Assembly: GCA_003194525.1 (NCBI GenBank)
Contig: NBIV01000088.1
Span: 62,001 to 126,000 of the forward strand
Origin: Gracilariopsis chorda
Lineage: Eukaryota; Rhodophyta; Florideophyceae; Gracilariales; Gracilariaceae
DNA length: 64,000 nt
Direction of reading: 5' to 3'
The notes under the pieces were generated by a model, which did no database searches, was not told the origin of the DNA, and was given only the letters and a program-made list of their open reading frames with translations. The translations under genes were made by a program, and so were the position numbers. Shown here piece after piece: positions 1-8,166 of the stretch (positions are counted from its first letter, which is position 1; every line of letters begins with the position of its first letter).

Positions 1-2
1 TT

Positions 3-566
3 AAGCTCGGTGCGTTTGAATCCGCCCTCAGATCTACCATAGAAAATACAAAGCATTTACCTGAGGAGCTAGCCCTCTCTGGAGAGATTACCGCTTCGCG
101 GAGCGAAATATCGCGATTGATGGGACAGCTTTTTCTCGCCAGATATCGCTATCATCTCAGCGGTGACTTGCTCATGACGCCCAACTTTTTCTGGGAGAAT
201 GAGTTGTATCTCCCAACCTACAACAGGGTAAAAAGGTACCTTGAAGTTCGAGAACGCGGTGAGATTTTGAACACGCGTGTGGAAGTCATGCAAGAGTTGT
301 ACAAATTGCTTGGTGATGAGCTGACCCATAAGAACTCTATGGCTCTTGAACTGGCGATTACGGTTATGATTGCTTTCGAAATTCTCCTCACACTCATCAC
401 TCTCGCGAAAGAGAGCTTGCAACGCATGTTCTCAGCCTGTGCTCTCTTCGTCTGTCTTGTTAGTGCGGGTTGGGCTTTGTGGTTGTTGTATCGCCGCCGT
501 CGAAGAGTTGGCTTCAGAAACCGCTTGTCAAGACGACATCACAGTCTTGATGATTGGAGTATATAG
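3..566 (+). CDS. RMD1/DUF155 family protein, 5' end outside window
   Basis: This is the C-terminal part of an RMD1 (DUF155) protein. The open frame runs to the left edge without a start codon, so the gene begins outside the window. The reading includes a KHLPEELA stretch, GQLFLARYRYHLSGDLL, TPNFFWE and LNTRVEVMQELYKLL, the usual order of the conserved DUF155 C-terminal half. The family includes yeast Rmd1/Sif2/Sif3 and mitochondrial RMND1, which act in mitochondrial inner-membrane or meiotic functions. A hydrophobic segment (AITVMIAFEILLTLI) fits the usual C-terminal membrane anchor. A second hydrophobic stretch (CALFVCLVSAGWALWLLY) followed by an Arg-rich tail extends beyond it and is less usual. 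The gene converges on the capping-enzyme gene, with about 80 bases between stop codons. Confidence 0.85.
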   Translation, partial: KLGAFESALRSTIENTKHLPEELALSGEITASRSEISRLMGQLFLARYRYHLSGDLLMTPNFFWENELYLPTYNRVKRYLEVRERGEILNTRVEVMQELYKLLGDELTHKNSMALELAITVMIAFEILLTLITLAKESLQRMFSACALFVCLVSAGWALWLLYRRRRRVGFRNRLSRRHHSLDDWSI

Positions 567-643
567 AGCATTGTTGAATTGCCATCGCGGTGAGAACTGC
601 CTGGGAAGTGTGGAGGGTATTGGTCAAATGGAACGCAAGTGGC

Positions 644-1735
644 TCACTTATCGGCTTCTAGCAAGATGCGCACAGTGTTGACGAGGCATGTCGCAATGTC
701 GAAAAGCTTAGAGCTGTCATCTCCCTGTCGATACTTTTTGACTTCGTCAAATAGACGAGCTGAAGAATCGATTTCAATTTCCACTTCGTACGTTCGAAGG
801 CTTCCACTTGTACCTCCAAGCGTTTCCATGTGAACGCAAGTTATATCTATACTGAGATACTCGTACCTGTACGATATTCGGTCCTTTAACCTCTGTCGCG
901 TTGGTACCATGTTGGGTTGTATTTCGGCAGGTTCTTCACGGCTTGCTGAGTAACGCATATCCAGCTGAGCTATTGGACAGAGAACGTTAAGATCGCCTAA
1001 CCGAGTCTTTGACTGCACATGGATGGTTTGGTAGTACTCGGAACCATCCGCCCTCTTTCGGATTTCCTTGACCTCTCGTATGTTTCCTGAATAATACACG
1101 TCAAGGTGCCTGGATCGGGTGAAGCTAACTTTGTTCTTAGTTTCCCGTTCTGTCTGTTCTACTCTTTGATTGAGCCTGTTGTTGAGGTTGAAGAACATTT
1201 GTTCGCCAACATTACTCTCAAATCGTGTTTCGTGATTTGATTGTTGATTAATGGCGGTCTCGCACGTAACAGGCAGAACCTGTGTGGCACGCACGTTGTG
1301 TTCTTTTGCTATGAGAAGACCCAGCTTTACTTCAATCTCTACGTTGGAACTGTCGACATGCTCCAAGATGAAATTGACAATGTATCGAATGCGGTCATCG
1401 ACGACAGGAGGGATGCCGAAGATGGTCGTCGGTTCCGCGTAGACGATTTTCTCAACAACTGTGGGTTGTGGGCGTTGTGGTTCGATCTGTTCTGCAGAGT
1501 TTCTCGATGGTGCATTTTGTTGACCTGGCGCGTGGCTCTGGCCGTTTTCGCGGTTAGGTTCCGTGCGGGTTCGCTTTCGCGCTTCAAAGGCACCCCATTC
1601 CAGCGAGGTAAGCTGCACATCGCATATCGGAGGTCTTCGAAATGCTACAAGCTTTTGAACAGACTGCTGTCGGGGATCGTCTGATGCTGAACCAAAGGGG
1701 TCGTAAACCATTTTGGTATAACTGAAACAGAGCAA
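644..1735 (-). CDS. mRNA-capping RNA 5'-triphosphatase, Cet1/TTM type
   Basis: This is predicted to remove the gamma-phosphate of nascent mRNA 5' ends, the first step of capping in the nucleus. The 363-residue product has the tunnel-fold signature of the metal-dependent triphosphatases: EIEVK near residues 133-137, KTRLG near 243-247, the RYSASRE strand near 261-267, KDRISYRYEY near 284-293, and the acidic strand EVEIEID at 317-323. The glutamates of the first and last motifs bind metal in yeast Cet1. The first 100 residues are low-complexity. A second Met at residue 9 is an alternative start. Land plants and animals use a cysteine-phosphatase capping enzyme instead, so this type fits fungi, protists and algae. 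No guanylyltransferase domain is fused to it. Confidence 0.85.
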   Translation of the reverse strand: MLCFSYTKMVYDPFGSASDDPRQQSVQKLVAFRRPPICDVQLTSLEWGAFEARKRTRTEPNRENGQSHAPGQQNAPSRNSAEQIEPQRPQPTVVEKIVYAEPTTIFGIPPVVDDRIRYIVNFILEHVDSSNVEIEVKLGLLIAKEHNVRATQVLPVTCETAINQQSNHETRFESNVGEQMFFNLNNRLNQRVEQTERETKNKVSFTRSRHLDVYYSGNIREVKEIRKRADGSEYYQTIHVQSKTRLGDLNVLCPIAQLDMRYSASREEPAEIQPNMVPTRQRLKDRISYRYEYLSIDITCVHMETLGGTSGSLRTYEVEIEIDSSARLFDEVKKYRQGDDSSKLFDIATCLVNTVRILLEADK

Positions 1736-2360
1736 AAACCTCAGGGAATGGAGCCCTGCACGACGATACCTTTCCGCGACTCGAGGTAGTGGAACGTCGG
1801 TTGATGGTACAGGTGAAGCTTGCTTGGTGTCTCTCGAGGAAGCGTGAGAAACAACGTGATCCTCAAACTGTCCTGTCAGTCACGGGCATCGTTGGGGTAA
1901 CCCTTCTGAAAGGCTACCGTTGGAATCTATCTAGGCTACGTGATGCTGTACCCTTCGTACCTGTACTGTGTTTCGCGCTCCCAAAACTGTTCAGTTACGA
2001 AACTGCCGATAATTCGTAGATAGCTACTGCTGAGTGAGTTCAGGTACACAGTTTTTGCTCGAGTTTTTGCTCGAGTTTTTGCCGTTGTACATACTGTAAT
2101 ACCAATCGGAAAGACAAATGAAGCCATTCCCCCACTTCATGTGAACGGCACTGGCGGTATCTATCTGTGCTCAGGTTGAGAAAACGCCCAGTCTTATAGG
2201 AGGTGTGGTACGCAGCGTGGGCTTGTAAGGGTTAGCGGTATCTCTTTAACATTTCTTTCCTTAAGCAAGGGTTGCACTCTTGTTCAATTAGCTCTTGTCT
2301 TGTTTGAAATTTGTGCCAAGAGTGCGCTGTTCCGCCCAAAGGCTCAAGCACCGGGAAGAC
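1736..2360. other. divergent intergenic spacer
   Basis: This spacer separates the divergently read triphosphatase and ceramide-synthase genes and should hold both promoters. No convincing gene is visible. A short tandem repeat of the 13-base unit GTTTTTGCTCGAG, about 2.5 copies, lies at about 2048-2080. Confidence 0.5.
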
Positions 2361-3380
2361 ATGAGCGTATTCGTGAAGGACGAGTTTTGTCGCCCTGGCG
2401 GCCTGCTCCGGCTGCCATGGTTCGTAAAGGATTTCATTCAAGTTGTGAGAGACCAACAGCAATATCGCTCGCCTGAAACGCCTTCTCTACTCAACCCTGA
2501 TCGGACAATGGACGATTTGTATACAACTGCCGTTCTTGCGCTTCTGTTTTTGACGATTCGAATTCTGTTGGACAAGTTTCTGTTTGGAATCATTTTCCGA
2601 CGTTTCCCCCCAAAAGTTCAGCCCAAACTCTCTGAGAACCTATTCTATTCGATGTACTACATGGGGGCGTTTGCGTTTTATATGTTCCGAGTAAGGCCTT
2701 CCCTCGAATGGAGTGTGGACCTCTTGTCGAATGATTCACACGTCGTCAAGGACCTAGTGCATCCATACCCTCCACACATGGTGGCGAGTGAGCACGAATA
2801 CTACAATCAAGCCGGTGCGTTCTACATTGCAGCCAGCATTTTTCTGATAGTGTTCGATTCGCGCCGGTCGGACTTTATGGAGCATTGCCTTCACCATTTT
2901 GTTACGCTTGGACTAGTGTCTGTTAGCTATATGTACGGGTACGTGCGAGCCGGAATCGTGATCCTGGCGCTGCACGATGTGGGAGACATCTTTCTGTACT
3001 CTGCAAAATTCGTTCATTACCTCGGGTTGGCCGGGCTTGACACGGCCGTTTTTGCTACATTTGCAGTGACGTTTTACGTGACGAGGCTGGTGATGTTTTC
3101 GCGACTGGTGCACATGATAAGCATAGAAACGTTGCAAACGGTTTTGGTAGATCCGGGGTTCAACAAGTGGGCGATGTTTTACGATACGTATCTGCTTCAC
3201 TACCTGTTTTTCGTCGGCTTTGCCGGGACGCTTCTGTTGCTGCACTGCTTTTGGTTTGTGCTGATTTTGAAGATGATCTACCGCGAGCTTTTCGAGGGCA
3301 AGAAGATATCGGAAGAAGGGGATATTAGAAGCGACGATGAAGGAGACGAGGAGATCCGGGAATTCGAGAAGGAGGACTAA
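2361..3380 (+). CDS. ceramide synthase-like TLC/LAG1 membrane protein
   Basis: This is a multi-pass endoplasmic-reticulum membrane protein of the TRAM/LAG1/CLN8 family, most likely sphingoid-base N-acyltransferase (ceramide synthase). The Lag1 motif is clear: DFMEHCLHHFVTLGLV, with the adjacent histidine pair, followed by RAGIVILALHDVGDIFLYSAK, containing the family's HD...D pattern. Six to seven hydrophobic segments can be seen. The C-terminus is a highly acidic tail (DDEGDEEIREFEKED), as in many yeast and plant Lag1 homologues. I chose the ATG at 2361. An upstream in-frame ATG at 2295 would add 22 residues with no family resemblance. The product from 2361 is 339 residues, close to the family norm. 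Confidence 0.85.
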   Translation: MSVFVKDEFCRPGGLLRLPWFVKDFIQVVRDQQQYRSPETPSLLNPDRTMDDLYTTAVLALLFLTIRILLDKFLFGIIFRRFPPKVQPKLSENLFYSMYYMGAFAFYMFRVRPSLEWSVDLLSNDSHVVKDLVHPYPPHMVASEHEYYNQAGAFYIAASIFLIVFDSRRSDFMEHCLHHFVTLGLVSVSYMYGYVRAGIVILALHDVGDIFLYSAKFVHYLGLAGLDTAVFATFAVTFYVTRLVMFSRLVHMISIETLQTVLVDPGFNKWAMFYDTYLLHYLFFVGFAGTLLLLHCFWFVLILKMIYRELFEGKKISEEGDIRSDDEGDEEIREFEKED

Positions 3381-4105
3381 CTGCTGGGATTGTTTTCGTG
3401 TAAACATGGTAGAAGCATCGTTTGCTGTTCTGCTGGTCCTGACCGCTGGCGTGGGGGAGACGTAAACTTCAAAGTACCGAGTCGTTCAGAGTTTACTTTG
3501 AGAGATTCGGCAGAGTAATATCGAGGTGCACAACGTTGCGGTGGAGCGACAGTGGAAATGGCCGCTTGTGAGGGCATGCACGGGCTGCAGCTATGGCAGG
3601 CATTTTCATTTATTTGGTGACGTTTTCATGTAAAGGCGGCAATTTTCAAGGAAGTACAGTATGAGAATGGGCATTTGAATTCTTCGTCAGCCGTCCGACC
3701 TTGGCATGGCCTCAACAGATTTCGTATCGTACCATTCCCTTGAACTCCACTCGCTACCCTGGTACGTAGTACGTAGGCCCATGCAACAAGCATGCGGACG
3801 TCATAACTTTTGCCAAAAGTTAGAAGGATAGCATTGCTAACCCTCAGTCCTTCACCACTGTACATCCGAGTTCGAACGTTGCGACTTGCACGCGGGCCCG
3901 TTCCATTCACTTTACCTTAGCGCTCCCAGCCCGCAATACGAACCGTGAACTTTCTTGCGAGGTCCAGAAGTACGAGACACTTCCCACGTCCCGTACCCAC
4001 GCTGCAGAGATCTCAACCCAGCTTTTTCGCAAACTCCTTTTAAGAGAGTCTAGCCTGTTCCTGCTTTGCTGCGTTTTGCTGCCCAACATATCGCCTTTCG
4101 TTGTC
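3381..4105. other. intergenic spacer
   Basis: This is a spacer between two plus-strand genes. No supported gene is seen, and short open frames on the minus strand resemble nothing known. Confidence 0.4.
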
Positions 4106-4840
4106 ATGCTTGATGATCCAGACTCGGACACAGAGCTTCTTGCTCAAGACGGAGGTGCGAAAATGGTTTCTTACTATAGCAAGCTCAACGACGATGACGA
4201 CGATGATGATGACGACGACGACGACTTTGACATGTTGGCCGTATCACTCGCTAGCAGCCGAAAGAGATCAAGGGGCCGCCCTCCGAAGATCAAATCTCTC
4301 CCACCCTCAAAGAAACCAGCCACCGCTGCCCGCCGTTCTAAAACCGTCTTTGACATCTCCGACGATGAACACCAAGTACGAATTACTAAGGTACATGAAA
4401 AGGAATTGGATGCGAAAGACAAAGAGGCAAGTCTTGCCGCCCAGCGCGCTCGACATGTACTTGCATCATCTATGAAGGAGAATGCTCTGGTAGAGCAAGC
4501 GATACGAAGAGAAGAGGAAAGACGTGCGGAAGAAGAGGCACAGCGGAGAAGGATTAAGGAGCAAAGCGAAAAAGCACAGCTAATTGCGAGGCAGAATAAG
4601 CCACAACAAGGTGTTGTTTTCAAAGCCCGTCACGGCGACAACGTTAAGAAGGTCCGCATGCGCACCACAGACCCCGTCACAAAGTTGTTGCCAAAGTTTT
4701 GCAAGGACTTTGGACTGGATGTTAAGAAGGTCTACATGGAGTTCGATGGCGAAGAAGTGGGTGCTAATGATACACCGGCAAGCTTGGAAATCGAACAAGA
4801 TGAGATTGTTGACGTATACGTTCGCGGTTCTAGAAGATAA
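4106..4840 (+). CDS. Rad60/Esc2/NFATC2IP-like protein with C-terminal SUMO-like domain
   Basis: This is predicted to be a nuclear SUMO-pathway adaptor for genome stability. From the ATG at 4106 the product is 244 residues; an in-frame ATG at 4076 would add ten. Order: acidic N-terminus, an uninterrupted run of 12 aspartates encoded at about 4189-4225 by GAC/GAT repeats, a basic segment with an AT-hook-like GRPPK and likely nuclear-localization residues, a charged coiled-coil rich in E, R and A, then a ubiquitin-fold domain in about the last 75 residues (from GVVFKARHG to VDVYVRG). That domain matches the Rad60-SLD type, for example VTKLLPKFCKDFGLD and YMEFDGEEV. It lacks a processable terminal di-glycine, as expected for SUMO-like domains that bind E2 enzymes rather than being conjugated. 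Confidence 0.75.
   Translation: MLDDPDSDTELLAQDGGAKMVSYYSKLNDDDDDDDDDDDDFDMLAVSLASSRKRSRGRPPKIKSLPPSKKPATAARRSKTVFDISDDEHQVRITKVHEKELDAKDKEASLAAQRARHVLASSMKENALVEQAIRREEERRAEEEAQRRRIKEQSEKAQLIARQNKPQQGVVFKARHGDNVKKVRMRTTDPVTKLLPKFCKDFGLDVKKVYMEFDGEEVGANDTPASLEIEQDEIVDVYVRGSRR
4189..4225 (+). repeat. GAC/GAT trinucleotide repeat coding poly-aspartate
   Basis: The coding microsatellite lies in the Rad60-like gene. Its antisense frame gives a spurious poly-serine reading. Confidence 0.85.
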
Positions 4841-5075
4841 ACCGTCCACAACACAGCCCACCGTTCATTTTTTTCTATCACCTACCACATGCGTTATATC
4901 TGCCAACCTTTTCCGTGGTGGACAGTGCTAGCGTTTCCCTAACTTCAACACACAGGGTATCCTTACTATCTCGGCTCTGGGTCACTGACGGAGTGCGTAT
5001 ATGACATGTAAATAATAACGGCTGTTTCTTGGTTTTGTATACAGTTTGGCTGTTCTTTCGACCGGAGGCTGTGGA

Positions 5076-6948
5076 TTAATCTGTCGACTCGCATTTCCCA
5101 TTGCCTTCCGTGTGAACTTTCTGGTCAGCTAGCGAGCGCGGAGCAGAGATACAATACGTTCGCAAGATGTCACGCTCCTCTTCAAGGGCAGCACGCCTAT
5201 CCACTATTACAACCGTATCCCTATCCAGTTCGAAGCGCAGGTCCCGGACATCACTAGGAAGTGCATCTAACAGCTCCGCAAGATGATGCAAGTTATTCAC
5301 TGGCTTAGAATTGAGCCGCTCTACAATTCTCACAAAGTATTCACGATCGCTTTCGTATCCAGTAGTGCAGGCCGTTGACAAAATTTGCGTGAGCAGCACC
5401 ACTTCGGAGCGTCCTGCTCGAGTCTTGGCTCCATTATAGTATAATTCAATCAGCGCAACTGGGGCCTCGTAAAGCCAGCTGTCTCCATAAACCGCTCGCA
5501 AAAAAGGTTCACTCAGAGACTGAAAAACCAAACCACCACAAACTACATATTCGGGTTGCCTTCTCTCCATGTGCTGTGCGTCATGAACTTGAACCAGTGA
5601 ATGAGCTCCCATTTGTGATAGTTTGTACGACTCCTCGTGTCGTTTTCCATTCCTCTGAAATGTTACGGAAAGAATGTCGCCTGAAAACTTGCTCGTTACC
5701 AGGTAGTCCAGATCAATTCTTTCTCCGTTACGGAAGGGTATTGTTCCAGCATTGGATATGCTGACCCCATCCATATGAGTGATGACGTCACCCTTCTTCA
5801 AGACACGGGTGGCATCGACGGTCTCTGCGACCCAGGTCACGAGAATCCCGGAGCTGCTTGATTCCATACCGTAGGCTCGACGAAGATAGTGGTTTTCCAT
5901 TTTTTGCCAACGGAAACCACAGAAGGGAAACCCAGTATATCGTTTGTGCCGAGATATGTCGTCTAGAAAATGGTCGACGACACTATATGGAATGAAGTAC
6001 CCAACCGAGTCAGCATGCGATGGGTCTACAGACTGAAAAGCAATCCCTGCCGAAATTCCATAGTTACACATGTTAGAGGCAAAGTACAAACATTCCATAC
6101 CTACATTACCTGGGATTGATCTGAGTACACTTACCAATAACTTGCAGATTCTCATTAATTACTGGGCCACCACTGTTCCCAGGGTTGATCTGCGGAACAT
6201 TTCAAGCACGGATATCAAACACAGTCAGAAACGAAGGGTGTCGTTTGTCACCAAGAAGTGTGTTGCGAAGGATGAAACCTACCGCAGCGTCAATCTGAAC
6301 GGCCAGTAGTTCACCTTGCCCATGGGCATAATGCAGCATTTCAACCCGACTACATACACCAGCAGTGATGCCAAGTTGGTTGCCTGGGGATGGATACCCG
6401 ATAACGCGGACGGGGTCCTGAAGTTCCGGTAAAGGCCCAGGGTGAAGGAGCTGACCCAACTTGTGATATTCCTCGAATTCTTGCCAGAATTCATCGTCGT
6501 CAACCTGCAGAAGAGCAATATCGCATTCGTTGCCGATCGCAATGACATGTGCGTCGTACTTGATATCGGAGTACCTCTTCTTGACACGAACTGCTGTGTG
6601 ATGTTCTACAGAATGTGCATTTGTTAGTATTCTCCGGCCTGGAATGATGAATGCGGAGGATGTGGAATGGCGCTGTGGAGTCATGGCCCATGGTAACTCG
6701 TAATTGGGTTCACAGTGCGTGCAGTACACCTTGAGCACAGAATCCAGCACAATATCGTATGAAAGCTCCGAAACCTGAGGATGGGGAGCGGCTTGTTGAG
6801 TCTGCGGCACGGCAGTTTGCAGAGGCTGATGAGGGGCTTTCAGCTTTGGTTGTGGCCGGGCAGGCGGCCGTCTTCGTTGTCTGTCCAAGCTCATGTGCGG
6901 CCGCGAAAGAAAAGATGGTCTGGAGAAGTTAAGAAAAGCTACGGACAT
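5076..6948 (-). CDS. Deg9-like serine protease, three exons
   Basis: This is an HtrA/Deg protease of the plant Deg9 type. The coding sequence reads as complement(5076..6046, 6135..6189, 6283..6948), giving 563 residues. The proposed introns have GT..AG ends: 6190-6282 (GTAGGT...CCGCAG) and 6047-6134 (GTAAGT...CGGCAG). Splicing restores the trypsin-like motifs: His112 in TNAHSVE, Asp143 in ECDIALL, and Ser228 in NPGNSGGP. It also joins the frame into VIGIAFQSVD, as in Deg9 homologues. A PDZ domain follows (GILVTWVAETVDATRVLKKGD, FRNGERIDLDYLV), then a C-terminal second PDZ-like region. The N-terminus is basic and rich in R and P. Arabidopsis Deg9 is nuclear/nucleolar; the location here is unknown. 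The catalytic serine lies in the 55-base middle exon. Confidence 0.88.
6047..6134 (-). other. intron 2 of Deg9-like gene
   Basis: This is an 88-base GT-AG intron that splits a glycine codon. Near its 5' end it carries CAGATCAATCCCAGG, which resembles the start of exon 2 (CAGATCAACCCTGGG) and could be a decoy acceptor. Confidence 0.82.
6190..6282 (-). other. intron 1 of Deg9-like gene
   Basis: This is a 93-base GT-AG intron between codons 222 and 223. It is divisible by three but contains an in-frame stop, so retention would truncate the protein before the catalytic serine. Confidence 0.85.
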
Positions 6949-8166
6949 TGTGAGATAGTTTTAGTTTTACCAAGGAGAGCTGTGTACGCCGCTGCAAGAC
7001 GACGGAAAAAGAAAGTGAGATTATTCTCGTTCGTATAAATGAACAGAACCGTTGTAAACTTGGTAGAGTTGCACGTTCACATGAAGCAACCGGTCCTCGA
7101 GTAGTGAGTTGTAAACTTCTACATATGTACCTGAGTGATCAAGGTGATATCCGGATGCGAGGCCGTAATATAATAATGTAAAACTCTGCACCGGTGTTGA
7201 TCGTGGCACAGGGAGATCAGTGCACACTTCATGACAACTGTGCAGTGGAGTCCAAATATCTAAAAAACCCAACTCCTACTAGTAGACCCCTTGCACATGG
7301 GTACAGATGGGGTTCAGAAAACTTACCCCTAAATACACCTATGAAACTGAAGGGTTTTGGGTTCTGAACTTCAGAACCCAAAAAAGAGGGTACAGAAAGC
7401 CAAACAATATACCAGGATACCTTATCAGAGCACAGCATATGCCTTGCACTGATCACGTCGGGCAACTCGAGCAGGAAGCTTGCGAAGCACTACCCAAGGG
7501 TAGACGTGTACAGTAGTTGCCCTGGCCGGGTTGCTTCCTCACAGCCTTAAGAGGTAGATGGGTCTTTGCAGGCAGAATAGAATCCTTGAACAAGCTATCT
7601 AACCCAATTGATGTCGGCCACGGAGGGTTATGCAGTGTGCTGTCCACACACCGACAAATCAACACAAAGCAGCACCCTTGGCGAAACGCATCTCGTGCCC
7701 TTCGAGTCGGAAGGATGCAAGCTTCTACGAAGGGTACGAGCATCAAACGCAAGTGATTTACAACCGTCTGGTCTTGGACACCTTTTCCGTCACAAGATTC
7801 TTGCTCTCACCGCACAGTAAAGTCACCCCCCTCCCATTCCGCACCCCAACTCCCAACAGTAGAATCTTGTGGATATGGATGTCTCGTTGGTCTTCGTATT
7901 CGACAGCCTATTCCGAGTGCAAATAGAGTGCGAGTGACAAACACACGGTCTTCCGATGTGATTCGCTCTGCTCTCTGTCAGGTCGGTCTGGTAACGTTTG
8001 CTGCCCGTTCTGTTTACAAATCCAGTCTTTGTATGAACAAGAGTTGTTTATCCGTAGACGATGGCAATGTCTGTGTATCGCGGATTTACATCAAGAGAAT
8101 GCAACAGTATGCCCAGGGGGGGTGTAACGAGCTCATAAGCTAGACAAAGAATATTTGTGACAAACC
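6949..8166. other. intergenic spacer with a perfect palindrome
   Basis: This lies between the Deg9-like promoter side and the MSH2 3' end. No gene is recognised. It contains the inverted repeat at 7355-7383, which has its own entry. Confidence 0.45.
7355..7383. repeat. perfect inverted repeat, 14-base arms
   Basis: The arms TTTTGGGTTCTGAA and TTCAGAACCCAAAA are separated by a single base. The repeat lies in non-coding sequence. It could be the hairpin of a small element or a cruciform; no flanking target duplication was identified. Confidence 0.8.

Noticed and set aside
1241-1684. Plus-strand frame of 147 codons
   Set aside because: It is antisense to the well-supported capping triphosphatase and has no family features.
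2295-2360. Longer start for the ceramide synthase gene
   Set aside because: The 22 extra residues have no resemblance to the family, and the ATG at 2361 begins the plausible N-terminus.
3851-3905. B-box-like AGTTCGAACGTT suggesting a tRNA gene
   Set aside because: No matching A box, acceptor stem or cloverleaf could be built around it.
4174-4623. Minus-strand 149-codon frame rich in serine
   Set aside because: It is antisense to the Rad60-like gene and its poly-serine comes from the aspartate repeat read backwards.
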